From an uncultured Azospirillum sp. (GTDB lineage: Bacteria; Pseudomonadota; Alphaproteobacteria; Azospirillales; Azospirillaceae), in the NCBI RefSeq assembly GCF_946480385.1, contig NZ_CAMLJP010000004.1, forward strand, positions 53,174-117,173: a stretch of DNA of 64,000 nt, written 5' to 3'. The notes under the pieces are model-generated. The model did not search any database and was not told the DNA's origin. It worked only from the letters and a program-made list of their open reading frames with translations. A program made the position numbers and the translations under genes. The first letter of the stretch is position 1. Every line of letters starts with the position of its first letter. Positions 55,264 to 63,806 of this stretch are shown here, piece by piece.

Positions 55264-56988
55264 ATGGGCAAGCGCACTCCTCCCCCCAGCCGGCCGCCGT
55301 CCTATCTGCTGCCGCTGATCGGCCTTGCCGACCGCAGCATCCTGACCCGGCTGGTCCTCACCGGCTGCGTCGCCGCCACCGCCAACCTCATCAGCCTGAT
55401 GAGCCTCAGCGCGGAGCTGAGCGGCTGGATGCGCGGCGAGGTGCTGGACACCCCCTTCCTGGTCTTCTGCCTGTCGCTGTTGGTCGCCTATGCCTTCAGC
55501 AAGCGGTTCGTCGCCCTGACGCTGACCACCGCCTTCAGCGCGCTGGCTGGGGTTCGGCGCCGCTTCCTGCTTCATGTCACGCTGGGGGGCCATGCCGACA
55601 TCCTTGATCTGCAGGCCAAGCGCTCCTTCGACCTGGGCAACCACCAGCTGGAGCGCATCGCGGCCCTGCTGCCCAACCTGTCGATCGCGGCCAACATGAT
55701 GCTGGTGGCGGCGGTTGCCTACCTCTACCTGTGGACGCTGTCGACCATGGGCGCCACGCTGCTGCTGGTCGCGGCGCTGCTGGTGGGCGGCTGGTACGTG
55801 CGCGAGGCGCAGCGGACCCGTGCCCTGCTGACGGATGCCAAGGAGTCCGAGCTTCGGATGCTCCAGGGCTTCTCCGAGCTGGTCGGCGGGAATGCCGAAG
55901 TCAAGCTGGGCAAGGCGCGTCGCGACGAGCTGTCCCAGGCGGTGGAGGCCGACGTCGCCCGCTGGGAGGACCTGAAGCGCCGCCACGGCCGCAACCTGGG
56001 CGAGCTGTTTTCCTGGATCGCGACGATCATCGTCGGCTTCTCGGCGGTCTTCGTCTTCATCTTCCCGCGCATGGGCGCGATGTCGGTGTCCGAACTTCCG
56101 CTGGTCACCTCGGTCATCCTGTTCCTGGCCCGCCCTTTGTCGAAATTCCTCAATGCCGTTCCCGACTATGTGGCGGCGGAGGATGCGGCGGCACAGCTGA
56201 CGGCGCTGCTCGGCACCATGCCGGCGCTGGAATACGAGCCGTCGCGCACCGCCCGCGCGCCGCGCCGCTTCTCCAGCATCGAACTGCGCGGCGTCAGCTT
56301 CGCCTACCGTGCCGGGCTGCGGCCGGAGCCCTTCGTGATCGGTCCGGTCGACCTGACCATCCCCGCCGGCAGCGTGGTCGGCATCGTCGGCTCCAACGGC
56401 TCCGGCAAGTCCACCCTGCTGCGCGTCATCCCCCTGCTGTTCCGCCCGGACGAGGGTCAGGTTCTGCTCGACGGACAGCCGGTGGAGACCGACCGGCTGG
56501 AGGCCTACCGCGACCTGTTCTGCGCCGTGTTCCAGGACCACCACCTGTTCACCCGGCTGCCGCAATGCCCCGGCTTCGACGCCGAGCTGTTCCGCGAGAT
56601 GCTGGCCTATCTGAAGATCGACCATCTGGTGCCGGACACCGGCGACGGGCTGCTGAACCGCGACCTGTCGAAGGGGCAGCGCCGGCGCGTCGCCCTGGCG
56701 GTCGCGGTGGCCGAAGGCCGGCCGGTCGTCATCCTTGATGAATGGACCTCCGATCAGGACGCCGAGTTCCGCACCCGCTTCACCAACGAGATCATCGGCA
56801 AGCTGCGGTCGCTCGGCCGAACCGTGATCTTCGTCTCGCACGACGGCGACGTGTCGTCGGTCTGCGACGTCACCATCCAGATGAACAATGGCCGAATGAA
56901 CAACGGGCGCATGGACATGCCGGCCGCCACGGCCGCGTCCACTCCCACCATGGGCCCCGCCATGGCTTGCTTGCAGGAGACCGCGTGA
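55264..56988 (+). CDS. PvdE/SyrD-type ABC exporter, first copy
   Basis: This 574-residue permease-ATPase has five or six helices in residues 20-300 and an ATPase with Walker A GSNGSGKST (about 376), signature DLSKGQRRRVALAVAVA and Walker B VVILDEWTSDQD. The DEW replacing DEP/DEA and the SKGQRRR form are marks of the cyclic-peptide/siderophore exporter group (PvdE, SyrD). It keeps a Q-loop glutamine (AVFQDHHLFTRL), which the second copy lacks. It begins 7 bases after the binding protein gene and 1 base separates it from the SPFH gene. It may pair with the second copy as a heterodimer. Confidence 0.83.
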   Translation: MGKRTPPPSRPPSYLLPLIGLADRSILTRLVLTGCVAATANLISLMSLSAELSGWMRGEVLDTPFLVFCLSLLVAYAFSKRFVALTLTTAFSALAGVRRRFLLHVTLGGHADILDLQAKRSFDLGNHQLERIAALLPNLSIAANMMLVAAVAYLYLWTLSTMGATLLLVAALLVGGWYVREAQRTRALLTDAKESELRMLQGFSELVGGNAEVKLGKARRDELSQAVEADVARWEDLKRRHGRNLGELFSWIATIIVGFSAVFVFIFPRMGAMSVSELPLVTSVILFLARPLSKFLNAVPDYVAAEDAAAQLTALLGTMPALEYEPSRTARAPRRFSSIELRGVSFAYRAGLRPEPFVIGPVDLTIPAGSVVGIVGSNGSGKSTLLRVIPLLFRPDEGQVLLDGQPVETDRLEAYRDLFCAVFQDHHLFTRLPQCPGFDAELFREMLAYLKIDHLVPDTGDGLLNRDLSKGQRRRVALAVAVAEGRPVVILDEWTSDQDAEFRTRFTNEIIGKLRSLGRTVIFVSHDGDVSSVCDVTIQMNNGRMNNGRMDMPAATAASTPTMGPAMACLQETA

Positions 56989-56989
56989 C

Positions 56990-58303
56990 ATGGCTGACCA
57001 GGCCTTCACCATCGACGACGCCGATGCGCTGCCAAAGCCGAAGTCGCGCCTGCGCGCGCTGCTGGCACACTGGTACGACGAACACCGCCGCTCCCTGCTG
57101 TGCACGCTGCTGGTCGGCATCCTGATCTTCCTCTACTTCGCCCCGTCCATCGTCGTCTTCATTCCGGCCGGCCATGGCGGCGTGCTGTGGAAGCGCTTCC
57201 ACCAGGGCACCCAGATGGCGCCGGCCCTGCCCGAAGGCGTCCATGTCATCTTCCCGTGGGACAAGATCGAGATCTACGACCTGCGCCTGCAGGAGGACAC
57301 GCGCTCCTATTCGGCCATCGCCAACGACGGGCTGAACGTCAGCATCGAGATCACTGTGCGCTACCGCCCCTATGCGGAGATGCTGGCCGCGCTGCACAAG
57401 AATGTCGGTCCACGCTATCTGGAAGTGCTGCTGGTGCCGGAAGTCGGCTCCGTCTCGCGCGAGATCGTGTCGCGCTTCAAGGCGGACGAGCTGTATGCCC
57501 ATCGTCGCCTGCGGGTGCAGACCGAAACCTACGAGCAGGTCGCCGACCGCGTGATGTATGCCCAACTGATCGGGGCCGAGAATGTGCCGAAGCCGGACGG
57601 TCGGACAAAGACCGGCTACCTGCTGATCCAGGACATCCTGATCCGCAACGTCACCCTGCCGGACGCGATCATGGCGTCGATCGAACGCAAGATCCAGCAG
57701 GACCAGGCGGCGCAGGAATACCAGTTCCGCCTGCAGCGCGAGCTGTTCGAAAGCCAGCGCAAGCAGCTGGAAGGCCAGGGCATCCGCGCCTTCCAGGAGA
57801 CCGTGCAGGCCAACCTGACCGAGAATTACCTGCGCTGGCGCGGCATCGAGGCGACGCTGGAGCTGGCCCATTCGCCCAACGCCAAGATCGTCGTGATCGG
57901 CAACGCCGCCAGCGGCGGGCTTCCCCTGATCCTCGACGCCGCTTCCGGCCAGAACGGCCTGCCGGCCCCTGGCACCCCCGCCGCGACGCCGGGCGCGCCG
58001 CCCGCCGGCCCGAATGCCAAGCTGACCTCGGTGCCCACCAGCACCGCCGTGCCGCCGGTCTCGCAGTTGCCGTCGCTGAGCGGAGAGGGAACGCCGGGCC
58101 AGACTCCCGTCGGCCAGATGCCGAGCCTGAACACCGGCGGTGAATCGGCGCCCGCCGCCACGCATCCGGCGGCGCCCACCCCCGCCACCAAGCCCGAACC
58201 GGCGAAGGAGGGGTCCAAGGACGGCTCGAAGACCGCGGCCTCGGCGCCGATCCTGTCGAAGGTGTCGCCGTCCAAGCTCCTCGACATGATCCAGTCGAAG
58301 TGA
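56990..58303 (+). CDS. SPFH/Band 7 domain membrane protein
   Basis: This 437-residue prohibitin/HflK-like protein has one membrane helix (about 38-57: CTLLVGILIFLYFAPSIVVF), then the SPFH domain: GHGGVLWKRFHQGTQMAPAL, PEGVHVIFPWDKIEIYDLRL, NDGLNVSIEITVRYRP and VREI-like VGSVSREIVSRF. A coiled coil (about 225-290: RKIQQDQAAQEYQFRLQREL) is followed by IVVIGNAASGGLPLIL and a proline-rich disordered tail of some 110 residues. Such proteins form ring scaffolds around membrane complexes. It lies between the two exporter genes with gaps of 1 and 7 bases, so physical association with them is likely. Confidence 0.85.
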   Translation: MADQAFTIDDADALPKPKSRLRALLAHWYDEHRRSLLCTLLVGILIFLYFAPSIVVFIPAGHGGVLWKRFHQGTQMAPALPEGVHVIFPWDKIEIYDLRLQEDTRSYSAIANDGLNVSIEITVRYRPYAEMLAALHKNVGPRYLEVLLVPEVGSVSREIVSRFKADELYAHRRLRVQTETYEQVADRVMYAQLIGAENVPKPDGRTKTGYLLIQDILIRNVTLPDAIMASIERKIQQDQAAQEYQFRLQRELFESQRKQLEGQGIRAFQETVQANLTENYLRWRGIEATLELAHSPNAKIVVIGNAASGGLPLILDAASGQNGLPAPGTPAATPGAPPAGPNAKLTSVPTSTAVPPVSQLPSLSGEGTPGQTPVGQMPSLNTGGESAPAATHPAAPTPATKPEPAKEGSKDGSKTAASAPILSKVSPSKLLDMIQSK

Positions 58304-58310
58304 GGCGGCG

Positions 58311-59984
58311 ATGGACCTCTGGCGCATCCTGAGACGCGAGGCGTTGCGCAACCTCCAGCCGCTGATGCTGCTGGCAGTGCTGGCCGCCGCGCTCAACCTC
58401 GCCCTGTTGACCTCGCTGAACGACGCTTTGCTGGCGCTGGACGATCCGGAAGGATTGCAGCGGCTGCTGATCGTCTTCCTCCTGTCGGCCTTCCTGTGGC
58501 GCATCGCCCAGGGCTGGATGATGAACGCGGCGTCAAAGCGGATGCAGGCCGCCCTTGCCATCCTGCGCGTCGACCTGCTGCGCCGGGCAGTGGCCGCCGA
58601 CCTGCCGGACGCCATGGCGGTCGGCTCCTCCCGCCTCGCCCAGGTGGCGGGACCGGAGCTGCAACTGCTGACGCAGGCGGTGCCGACCCTGGTCATCAGC
58701 TTCCAGTCGGTCGCCGCGATCCTGCTGTGCCTGTTGTACCTCGCCACCCTGTCGGGTGCGGCGGTGCTGATCGTGCTCTGCTTCCTGGTCGTCGGCGGCA
58801 TCCTGATCGGTCGCTCCGTCATCCGGCTGGAACTGATGTCGGAGACGATCCACGAGGCCGAAGGCGCGCTGTCGGAACGGTCGGAGCACATTCTGCAGAC
58901 CTTGCGGGAATGCAAGCTGAACCGCCGCCGCGCCGCCAACGCGCTGGCCGACGCAACATCCTGCGCCGAAACCCTGCGCAAGGAACGTCACCGCTTCGGT
59001 GCGGAGTACAGCCATTACTTCACCATCAGCGAGCTGACCTATTACGCCGCACTGGCCGGCATCATCTTCCTGCTGCCGGCGGTGACCAACACCGACATCG
59101 CCACCGTCATCCTCGCCGGCCATGCCGCCGCCTTCATCGCCTATCCAGTCATCACCATCGTCGCCTCCTACCCGTCCTATATCGCCGCCGAGACCGCCGC
59201 CCGCTCTTACCTCGCGGTTGAGGCGGAGTTGAATGCGGCACCGCAGGCAGTGGCTCCGGGCCGCGACAGCGGATCGGATGACGACTTCTCCACCATCGCG
59301 CTGGAGGGCGCCACCTTCCGTCATGCCGGCCGCGACGGCACAGGGTCCTTCACCGTCGGTCCGGTGGACATGACGATCGAACGCGGCAACGTCGTCTTCA
59401 TCACCGGCCACAACGGTGCCGGCAAGAGCACGCTGATCCACATGCTGCTGGGCCTCTATCCGATCCAGCACGGATGCCTGTCGGTCGACGGCACACCGGT
59501 TGGACAGGACGGCCTTGCCGCCCACCGCGACCGCTTCGCCGTGGTCTTCTCGGACAATCATGTGACCCGTCAACTTTATGGTGCGGCGACGCTCGACGAG
59601 GGTTATGCAGAGGAGCTTCTCGACCTGCTGGAGATGTCGGACAAGGTCGCGGTCGACGGCCGCGCCTTCACCACCGTCGACCTGTCGCAGGGCCAGAAGA
59701 AGCGGCTCGCCCTGATTGCCGCCTTGCTGGAGCGCAAGCCGGTGCTGGTGCTGGACGAATGGGCGGCCGACCAGTCCCCCTATTTCCGGCGCAAGTTCTA
59801 CCGCGAGATCATTCCCTGGCTGAAGGCGCGCGGCGTCACTGTGATCGCGGTGACTCACGACGACGCCTATTTCGACGCGGCCGACGTCCAGCTTCAGGTC
59901 GACCGCGGCGGCATCCGCCGGCTCGTCACCACGGTTCCCCCGGGCGGCATTCCTGCCCCCGACCTTCTTCCCGCCTCTTCCTGA
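58311..59984 (+). CDS. PvdE/SyrD-type ABC exporter, second copy
   Basis: This 557-residue permease-ATPase is homologous in layout to the first copy. It has helices in residues 15-300, Walker A GHNGAGKST (about 366), signature DLSQGQKKRLALIAALLERK and Walker B VLVLDEWAADQSPYFRRKF, nearly identical in wording to PvdE. The Q-loop reads VVFSDNHVTRQLYG, with Ser in place of Gln, as I recall for PvdE. It follows the SPFH gene by 7 bases. Substrates of this group are cyclic peptides or pyoverdine precursors; no peptide synthetase is in the window, so the substrate is open. Confidence 0.84.
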   Translation: MDLWRILRREALRNLQPLMLLAVLAAALNLALLTSLNDALLALDDPEGLQRLLIVFLLSAFLWRIAQGWMMNAASKRMQAALAILRVDLLRRAVAADLPDAMAVGSSRLAQVAGPELQLLTQAVPTLVISFQSVAAILLCLLYLATLSGAAVLIVLCFLVVGGILIGRSVIRLELMSETIHEAEGALSERSEHILQTLRECKLNRRRAANALADATSCAETLRKERHRFGAEYSHYFTISELTYYAALAGIIFLLPAVTNTDIATVILAGHAAAFIAYPVITIVASYPSYIAAETAARSYLAVEAELNAAPQAVAPGRDSGSDDDFSTIALEGATFRHAGRDGTGSFTVGPVDMTIERGNVVFITGHNGAGKSTLIHMLLGLYPIQHGCLSVDGTPVGQDGLAAHRDRFAVVFSDNHVTRQLYGAATLDEGYAEELLDLLEMSDKVAVDGRAFTTVDLSQGQKKRLALIAALLERKPVLVLDEWAADQSPYFRRKFYREIIPWLKARGVTVIAVTHDDAYFDAADVQLQVDRGGIRRLVTTVPPGGIPAPDLLPASS

Positions 59985-60053
59985 GACGGGCTCATTTCCT
60001 CCCTTCCTTCCTCCCCTGCCCCCATCCCTTCAGACGCGAGACAGAGGCACACC

Positions 60054-61208
60054 ATGATCCTTCTCACCGGCGGCACAGGCTTCCTCGGCGGCTCCTTCTA
60101 CCTCGACGCCGTGCGGAACGGGTCCGCTGCGGACTGCCTTCTGCTGATCCGCGGCGCCGACGAGGCCGCCTGCCGCGCCCGCCTCGCCGCCAACCTCGCG
60201 CGCTGCGTCGACCGCGCCACGGCCGATGCCTATGCCGGCCTGTGCCAGATCCTGCCGGGCGACCTGCAGTCGCTGGCGACCAGCGCCGACCCGCGGCTGG
60301 ACGCGGTGACCCACATCGTCCACATCGCCGCCGACACCTCCTTCGACAGCCGCCATTCGGTCTGGCAGATCAATGTCGACGGCACGCTGGCTCTGGCCGC
60401 CCGCGCCCGCCGGATGAAGCATCTCCAGCGCTTCCTGCACATCGGCACCGCCTTCTGCTGCGGCGAGACGCCGTGGCTGGAAATGGTGAGCGAGGCTCCG
60501 GCCCCTGGCCATGACACGCCGCACATCGTCGAATACACCCGCAGCAAGGCGGCGGCTGAACGGGCTCTCGCCGCCGGCTTCCCCGACCTGCCGATCATCG
60601 TCTGCCGCCCGTCGATCGTCGTCGGCCACACCCAACTCGGCGTGCGTCCCAGCGCCAGCATCTTCTGGTTCTTCCGTCTGGTCGACCGCACCGGAATCCT
60701 GCCCTGCTCACCCGACGGCTTCATCGACATCGTGCCGGTGGATTGGGCCTCGGCCCGGCTGCACGACCTGCTGCGCAAGCCCGACCTGAAGCACAACCTC
60801 TACCATATCTCGGCTGGCATCGGCAGCCGGACCACCTGGGTCGATTTCGAAGAGGCCTTCACCAGCCACGGCCATGAGGGCACCCGCCCCTACAGCTTCT
60901 TCGACCCGAAGGGTCCGGAAGGCTGGAAGCCCTTCGACCGCGCCTATCGCCTCGCCTTCCCGCAGCGCGACATCCTGCACCGGACGATGGCCGCCGGCGG
61001 GCGCAAGTACCACCGCTTCACCGCACAGGACATCGCCTTCGACAACAGCCGCCTGCTGTCGGAAGGCTTCGTGCCGCCGCCGCGCTTCGCCGACTACATC
61101 GGCGTCTGCCTGCAGCAGCCGCGCACGACCATCGAGGAGCAGTTCGTCGACGACGCCGCCAGCTTCGAGTTCGACGAATCGCTGGCTCCCGCCGCCACCG
61201 CCGCCTGA
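60054..61208 (+). CDS. Extended SDR, thioester-reductase-like
   Basis: This 384-residue NAD(P)-dependent protein starts with ILLTGGTGFLGGSFYLDAV (cofactor loop GGTGFLGG) and has the catalytic YTRSKAAAE (Tyr/Lys about 160-164) and VCRPSIVVGHTQLGVRPSAS. This layout is that of thioester reductase/fatty acyl-CoA reductase domains (NAD-binding 4), which release acyl groups from carrier proteins or CoA as aldehydes. No carrier protein is near. It begins 69 bases after the second exporter gene, with GAGG upstream. Activity on the exported compound or on lipids is inference. Confidence 0.78.
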   Translation: MILLTGGTGFLGGSFYLDAVRNGSAADCLLLIRGADEAACRARLAANLARCVDRATADAYAGLCQILPGDLQSLATSADPRLDAVTHIVHIAADTSFDSRHSVWQINVDGTLALAARARRMKHLQRFLHIGTAFCCGETPWLEMVSEAPAPGHDTPHIVEYTRSKAAAERALAAGFPDLPIIVCRPSIVVGHTQLGVRPSASIFWFFRLVDRTGILPCSPDGFIDIVPVDWASARLHDLLRKPDLKHNLYHISAGIGSRTTWVDFEEAFTSHGHEGTRPYSFFDPKGPEGWKPFDRAYRLAFPQRDILHRTMAAGGRKYHRFTAQDIAFDNSRLLSEGFVPPPRFADYIGVCLQQPRTTIEEQFVDDAASFEFDESLAPAATAA

Positions 61209-61240
61209 CGCATCACCCAGCTTGTCGGAATAGGGACGCC

Positions 61241-61669
61241 ATGCCGCTCCTCATCCCCACCCGCCTCGCTCCCAGCCCGATCCACGGGCTGGGTCTCTTC
61301 GCCGAGGAGCCCGTCGCGGCCGGCACGCCGGTGTGGCGGTTCGATGCCCGTGTCGACCGCCTCTTCGCTGCCGACGACGCCCTGCTGGACGAGTTTCCGC
61401 AGGTCGCCCGGCTGGCCGACTTCCACGGCTGCGTGATAGATGGGGTTGGCGTCCTCCTGCCGGGGGACGACGCCCGCTTCCTCAACCACGACGACGAGCC
61501 GTCCATCGGCCGGGCCAATCCCGGCGACTGGCGGATGTTCGTCGCCCGCCGTGCCATCGCCGCGGGTGAGGAGATCACCTGCAACTACGAGGACATCTGC
61601 GCCGATGTCCGTGACGCCGGTGCCGCCGGCTACCTGTCCGCCAGCGCCCTGTCTGGAGGAGCGGCATGA
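61241..61669 (+). CDS. SET-domain protein
   Basis: This 142-residue protein is a minimal SET domain. It has IHGLGLFAEEPVAAGTPVWR (the first SET motif), ARFLNHDDEPSIGRANPGDW (normally RFINHSCxPN, SAM-binding) and ARRAIAAGEEITCNYEDI (normally EELTYDY, with the catalytic Tyr kept). SET enzymes methylate lysines in proteins. The Asp-Asp instead of Ser-Cys in the NHxCxP motif is unusual, so activity is uncertain. It overlaps the next gene by 4 bases (ATGA) and is probably coupled to the dehydrogenase 32 bases upstream. Confidence 0.83.
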   Translation: MPLLIPTRLAPSPIHGLGLFAEEPVAAGTPVWRFDARVDRLFAADDALLDEFPQVARLADFHGCVIDGVGVLLPGDDARFLNHDDEPSIGRANPGDWRMFVARRAIAAGEEITCNYEDICADVRDAGAAGYLSASALSGGAA

Positions 61670-62412
61670 CGCCGCGCGCGTCCCATCCCCCCCTGCGGAC
61701 CAGCATCGTCGAACCCGCCGCCCTGACGGCGGAGCGGCGGGCGGTGATGTTCGCCCTGCTCAGCGTCTGGTTCGAGGGCTACGGCGAGGATTATTTCAAC
61801 GAGGAAATGGGCGACCTCGACCACTGCGTCCTGCAGGAGGATCCGGAGACCGGCGAGCTGGTCGGCTTCGCCACAGTCTACCGCCAGGAGGTCGACATTG
61901 CCGGCACCGCCGTCGGCGCCTTCCACACCGCCCACTGCATCCTGGAACGCCGCTTCTGGGGATCGAACGGGCTGGTGCGCGCGATGGTTGCCGAGATGGT
62001 GGACCGGACGCGCGCCGACCGGTCGGGACGGCTTTGGTACTGGAGCTACAGCGCCGTCGGCTACCGCTCCTACCGCTACATGCCGATGCTGTTCGTCCGC
62101 CACACACCCAATGTGGACCAGACGCTTGACGGGCTGGACCGGGCATTGCGCGACCATATCGGCCGCGAATGCTTCGCCCGGTATTACGACGCCGAGACAG
62201 GCACCGTCGACTGGAAGTGGCAGGGCTACGGCCTGACGGAGGAAGCCCGCGCCATCAGCGAGGCCAAGCTCGACAGCCCGGCGGTCGCCCAGTTCCGCCA
62301 CCTGAATCCGCGCTGGGCCGACAGCGTGGAGATCCTCTGCCTAGCCCGCCTGACCGACGACAACCTCACCCCCTTCGGCCGCCGCTGGTTTCCGGCGGCC
62401 CAGCCCGCCTGA
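61666..62412 (+). CDS. GNAT-like protein of unknown function
   Basis: I recognise no specific family for this 248-residue protein. The sequence GELVGFATVYRQEVDIAGTA, VGAFHTAHCILERRFWGSNG, LVRAMVAEM has the strand order and helix of a GNAT acyltransferase, and the loop RRFWGSNGLV stands where the acetyl-CoA loop (Q/RxxGxG/A) is expected. The remainder, WSYSAVGYRSYRYMPMLFVR, is aromatic-rich. It is coupled to the SET gene by ATGA. A role in modifying the substrate of the exporters, or a protein of this cluster, is inference. Confidence 0.65.
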   Translation: MTPRASHPPLRTSIVEPAALTAERRAVMFALLSVWFEGYGEDYFNEEMGDLDHCVLQEDPETGELVGFATVYRQEVDIAGTAVGAFHTAHCILERRFWGSNGLVRAMVAEMVDRTRADRSGRLWYWSYSAVGYRSYRYMPMLFVRHTPNVDQTLDGLDRALRDHIGRECFARYYDAETGTVDWKWQGYGLTEEARAISEAKLDSPAVAQFRHLNPRWADSVEILCLARLTDDNLTPFGRRWFPAAQPA

Positions 62413-62462
62413 CGCCCGCCATTCACTTCGACGCCACCCGTCCAACGCCGTCCATTCCCGGA

Positions 62463-63659
62463 ATGACCATCCCCATGCGCCCGATGTCCACCATCACCAT
62501 CCTTCGCACCGCAGCCCTGGCCGGCACCGCCATCGTCGCGCTTCAGGCAGCACCGGCCCTCGCCGAGGCCGAATTCAGCCTGACCGTCGGCGGCGACGCC
62601 TATTTCCAGGGCGCCTATGTCAGCCAGAAGCAGGACGACGGGCTGCGCTCGACCGAGTTCGCCAACCGCCTGCGCCTGATCGTCACCCCGTCCGCCACCG
62701 CCGACAACGGGCTGACCTACGGCGCACGGCTGCGTCTGGTCTCGGGCAACGGCGACCCGTCGGTGTCGAGCCGGACGGTGGAGAATGATCGCGCTTATCT
62801 CTACGCCAATGGCGCCTTCGGCACGGTGCACGCCGGCGTGATCAATGGGCTGTCGGACGAATATGGCATCATCGGCCCCAACACCGAGGGCATTGCCGGC
62901 AGCCCCGACAGCAACGGCATTCTGTTCCTCTATGGCTCCTCCACCTATGCCGCCCTGCCGCTGGCCGCGACCAGCTTGCGCACGCTGGTGTCCTACGACA
63001 CCGGGACCAAGTTCATCTACATCAGCCCCAGCTTCGGCGGCTTGCAGGCCGCAGTGTCCTACACCCCACGAACCGGCGATTCCAACACTTCGGTCAACCG
63101 CCGCAAGGTCGATGCCCTGGGTGATGCGCTCGCCTTCCGTGACGTGGTGGAAGCCGGGGCCGCCTTCCAGAGCGCGTTCGGCGACGTGACGGTGGAGGCC
63201 AGCGCTTTCTACCAGACCGGCAAGGCGGTGCGGCAGAGCGACGGCATCGTCAGCCAGTCCTTCGAGGATCTGAATTCCATCCATCTCGGCGCCAATGTCG
63301 GCTACGGCTCGGCGAAGGTCGGCATCAGCTATGCCTACAGCGGCGACAGCGGCTATGCCAAGGGCATCGCACAGTCGCGCGACCAGCAGAACCTGATCGT
63401 CGGCGCCCAGTATATCAGCGGCCCGCTGTTGTTCGCCGTCAACTACATGCACGCGCTGGGCAACGACGTGGCGACCATGACGACGCCCGCCAAGGCCGAC
63501 ATCTGGCAGGGCGGCGTCACCTGGACCTTAGCCCCCGGCCTGACCTCCGGGCTGGAGTATGACTATGTCCGCTCGACACTGTCGGGAGGTGCGGCAAACG
63601 GCGGCGATCTGACCGACCGGGCACACATCCTGATGCTGGACACCCGTCTGGCATTCTAG
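62463..63659 (+). CDS. Gram-negative porin
   Basis: This 398-residue outer-membrane beta-barrel has a signal peptide ending AIVALQAAPALAEA. Alternating strands such as ANRLRLIVTPSATADNGLTY followed by GARLRLVSG, NDRAYLYANGAFGTVHAGVI, and a last strand AHILMLDTRLAF with the required C-terminal Phe mark a 16-stranded general porin (porin_4 type, also found in Rhodospirillaceae). The start is uncertain: ATG at 62463, 62475 or 62484. It follows the GNAT-like gene by 50 bases on the same strand and may be an independent gene. Confidence 0.85.
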   Translation: MTIPMRPMSTITILRTAALAGTAIVALQAAPALAEAEFSLTVGGDAYFQGAYVSQKQDDGLRSTEFANRLRLIVTPSATADNGLTYGARLRLVSGNGDPSVSSRTVENDRAYLYANGAFGTVHAGVINGLSDEYGIIGPNTEGIAGSPDSNGILFLYGSSTYAALPLAATSLRTLVSYDTGTKFIYISPSFGGLQAAVSYTPRTGDSNTSVNRRKVDALGDALAFRDVVEAGAAFQSAFGDVTVEASAFYQTGKAVRQSDGIVSQSFEDLNSIHLGANVGYGSAKVGISYAYSGDSGYAKGIAQSRDQQNLIVGAQYISGPLLFAVNYMHALGNDVATMTTPAKADIWQGGVTWTLAPGLTSGLEYDYVRSTLSGGAANGGDLTDRAHILMLDTRLAF

Positions 63660-63769
63660 CAGGACGCGGAAAAACGAACATATTCCGGCTTTTTGCCGCC
63701 GCTAAGGCTTGGAAATGGCGTTTCGGCGCCCGTTTTTGTCAGAATGGAGCGCCTTTTCGCGCTGCGAGA

Positions 63770-63803
63770 CGCCCGGAGCCGCCGTTGAGGCGGGGTCCGG
63801 GCG
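63770..63803. terminator. Imperfect GC hairpin beside the transposase stop
   Basis: CGCCCGGAGCCGCC and GGCGGGGTCCGGGCG pair with a few mismatches around GTTGA. It lies just past the stop of the minus-strand transposase and could end its transcript or that of the porin. There is no T-tract. Confidence 0.4.
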
Positions 63804-63806
63804 TGA

